Position numbers and translations under genes: made by a program
From: Rheinheimera lutimaris
GTDB taxonomy: Bacteria; Pseudomonadota; Gammaproteobacteria; Enterobacterales; Alteromonadaceae
NCBI RefSeq assembly: GCF_013283795.1
Contig: NZ_JABSOD010000018.1
Span: 233-64,232, forward strand
Direction: 5' to 3'
DNA: 64,000 nt
In this document: piece by piece, positions 62,530 through 64,000 of the stretch
How the letters are laid out: each line of letters opens with the position of its first letter
Numbering within the stretch: the first letter of the stretch is position 1
Notes under the pieces: model-generated
What the model was told of the DNA's origin: nothing
Databases searched by the model: none
The model's input: the letters and a program-made list of their open reading frames with translations, nothing else

Positions 62530-63513
62530 TCAGAGTAGCTTTTTCAGCTCAGCTTTTAATTTATCGTCTGTTGTTGCCGCCAGCAGCGGTTGCAGTATGG
62601 CATCGGCTTTGGCCTTATCGTCGGCTAGCAGATGCAACTGCGCCAGACGCAAATTAGCCCAGTCAATACGTGCTTTATCCGGCGTTTGCGCAAGATATTG
62701 CTGCATCGCCGCTATGCCTTCTGCTACTGCAGTTTTGCTTAGCACGGCAATTCTGCCCAGTTGATAACGGCTTTCAGCCTGGCTTGCAACAGCGTCGTCA
62801 TCGGCTGCCGGTTGGCTTAGTGCCTGCTGTAGCGCACTGATGGCATCGCGGTAATTTTCAACATGAGCAAATTGCATAGCGCGCTGAAAATACAGCTCCG
62901 GCCTGGTACTGAGCAATTCAGTTTCGGCCAGTAGCTGCTTAAAGCTGGCGTCGTCGGCTAAATCAGACACTCTTAACTGCAGCAATTCGCCCTGTAGCTG
63001 ATCCAATTGCTTTAACTGCGCAACCATCTTTAACGCCTCGTCTCTGTCACCGCCGGCAATGCCTGGTGCTTGAGCAAGAAAACTGCCCAGCGCGACATAA
63101 CTACGCGGGTTTTCCGGCGCCAGCTTCAGTGCCGTTTCATAGGCTTTTTTGCAGCGTTTGGCATAACCCAAAGCGCTAAACATACCGGCACTGCCAGCCA
63201 GATTACAACTTGCCGTAGCGTACCAGTGTTGGTAATCGGCATTGCTGGCATCGTACTTGATAGCCTTTTCCAGCAGCTCTTCAGCACGCTGCATATTCTG
63301 TAAACCGGCCTGAGTGCGGCCAAGCAATGCCAGCAGCTGAGCGTCTTTGGTTTTTTTCGTTACCAGCGGCGCCAATAATGCCTCAGCTGCCGCATAATCA
63401 TTAGCCTGCCATAATGCTTTAACCTCGTCGGCCAACGCCGGTTGCTCAGTAGCATTCGCCTGCAGTGCGCTGCCAAGCAACAACAGGCCGGATAATAACA
63501 AGGGGCTTCGCAT
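62530..63513 (-). CDS. Periplasmic tetratricopeptide-repeat protein
   Basis: 327 residues with a signal peptide (to about LQANA) and several TPR-like helical pairs (LLALLGRTQAGLQNMQRAEELLEKAIKYD, for example in part at 60-90). Probably a scaffold or chaperone in the periplasm. GGAGC precedes the ATG. Partner unknown. Confidence 0.85.
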   Translation of the reverse strand: MRSPLLLSGLLLLGSALQANATEQPALADEVKALWQANDYAAAEALLAPLVTKKTKDAQLLALLGRTQAGLQNMQRAEELLEKAIKYDASNADYQHWYATASCNLAGSAGMFSALGYAKRCKKAYETALKLAPENPRSYVALGSFLAQAPGIAGGDRDEALKMVAQLKQLDQLQGELLQLRVSDLADDASFKQLLAETELLSTRPELYFQRAMQFAHVENYRDAISALQQALSQPAADDDAVASQAESRYQLGRIAVLSKTAVAEGIAAMQQYLAQTPDKARIDWANLRLAQLHLLADDKAKADAILQPLLAATTDDKLKAELKKLL

Positions 63514-63613
63514 AAGTGCTCCGTAAGCGTTTGGCTGAATTAATCAACCAGCACTATAAAGCAGCCACTGGTGCCTGACCATAGCCCAAAAGTAACAAAA
63601 TATATCTTGACGC

Positions 63614-64000
63614 TTACAGCGAAATTACATCACCTTTGGCAGGAATTTGCGCCTGTATACCAAGCTGCGCCAATTCCTGTTGCAGTGCTTGCTGCGCTTC
63701 TGGTTCGCCATGCACCAGATAAAACGCCGGCTTACCGCCAATAGCCTGCGCCCAGTCCAACAGCTCACTCTGGCCGGCATGGGCAGAAAACCCTCCAATG
63801 GTATGTACTCTGGCTTTTACCACTATTTCCTGGCCAAACAGTTTTACCCGCCGCTCGCCGTCTACCAAGCGCCGGCCCAGGGTGCCGTAGGCCTGAAAGC
63901 CGACAAAGATCAGGTGATTAGAGTTTTTCCATAAACTGTGCTTAAAGTGATGCACAATACGGCCACCGTTACACATACCGCTACCGGCAATAATAATAGC
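63614..64000 (-). CDS. MBL-fold RNA-processing exonuclease, C-terminal part (partial)
   Basis: The gene runs off the right end; the frame is open to 64000. Visible: IIIAGSGMCNGGRIVHH, FVGFQAYGTLGRRLVDGE, HTIGGFSAHAGQSELLDWA and YLVHGEPEAQQAL, the C-terminal signatures of beta-CASP metallo-beta-lactamase proteins (CPSF73/RNase J-like). The 5' part with the HxHxDH motif is outside the window. Confidence 0.88.
   Translation of the reverse strand, partial: AIIIAGSGMCNGGRIVHHFKHSLWKNSNHLIFVGFQAYGTLGRRLVDGERRVKLFGQEIVVKARVHTIGGFSAHAGQSELLDWAQAIGGKPAFYLVHGEPEAQQALQQELAQLGIQAQIPAKGDVISL

Noticed and set aside
1-64000. CRISPR array or prophage
   Set aside because: No regularly spaced direct repeats and no phage structural, integrase or lysis genes were seen.

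Overview
The window looks like a chromosomal segment of a gammaproteobacterium close to the Alteromonadales/Chromatiales marine-freshwater group (Rheinheimera, Alishewanella or Arsukibacterium-like; this placement is inferred from gene content and order, not from a search). The block pdxB-asd-fimV-truA-accD-folC-dedD-cvpA-purF is the classical gammaproteobacterial order, and miaE, lpxH, ettA, folE and pheA with a Phe leader peptide point the same way. No tRNA, rRNA or CRISPR array is visible.

Layout. 1-2860: the end of an IS3-family element, then four promoterless genes on the minus strand, each followed by an attC-like site. This is a small integron cassette array with no integrase gene in view (a CALIN, or the far end of a longer array). 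Cargo: a GIY-YIG nuclease-like protein with a C-terminal helix-turn-helix-like segment, a 70-residue acidic protein, a cold-shock domain/membrane/Excalibur fusion, and a small membrane protein. 3086-7513: housekeeping genes (cysS, ppiB, lpxH), a PagL-like lipid A deacylase and a LysR regulator flanking a perfect 28-bp palindrome. 7610-16758: a sugar-acid locus (Gfo/Idh oxidoreductase, GH94 phosphorylase, GPH-type transporter, gluconokinase, divergent LacI regulator, TonB-dependent receptor) with a shared 16-bp operator. The combination of GH94 phosphorylase and gluconokinase suggests use of cellobionate, the C1-oxidised disaccharide made by cellulose oxidation. 17269-23119: a czc-type heavy-metal efflux operon.

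23163-38474: miaE, a Yip1-family protein, the purF-to-pdxB block, an iron-regulated-looking PepSY/DUF2271/DUF4198 operon with a Fur-box-like promoter, and folE. 38651-47081: DUF2750, ettA, a solute-binding protein, small secreted proteins, a 50-residue ORF, a VOC protein, an alpha/beta hydrolase, aspartate aminotransferase, a GAF protein and a SUI1 factor. 47097-47235: an unexplained structured intergenic stretch. 47245-56415: a lipoprotein M28 peptidase, two secreted amidohydrolases (one a double-domain protein) and a GGDEF/EAL signalling protein. 56526-64000: a cytochrome c'/cytochrome b561 pair, a penicillin acylase, a phenylalanine attenuator with pheA, a small potassium channel, a VOC protein, a TPR protein and the end of an MBL-fold RNA-processing protein.

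Functional themes: core biosynthesis and translation, oxidised-cello-oligosaccharide catabolism, metal efflux, iron-responsive membrane functions, extracellular peptide breakdown, and a mobile cassette region that holds the least familiar genes.
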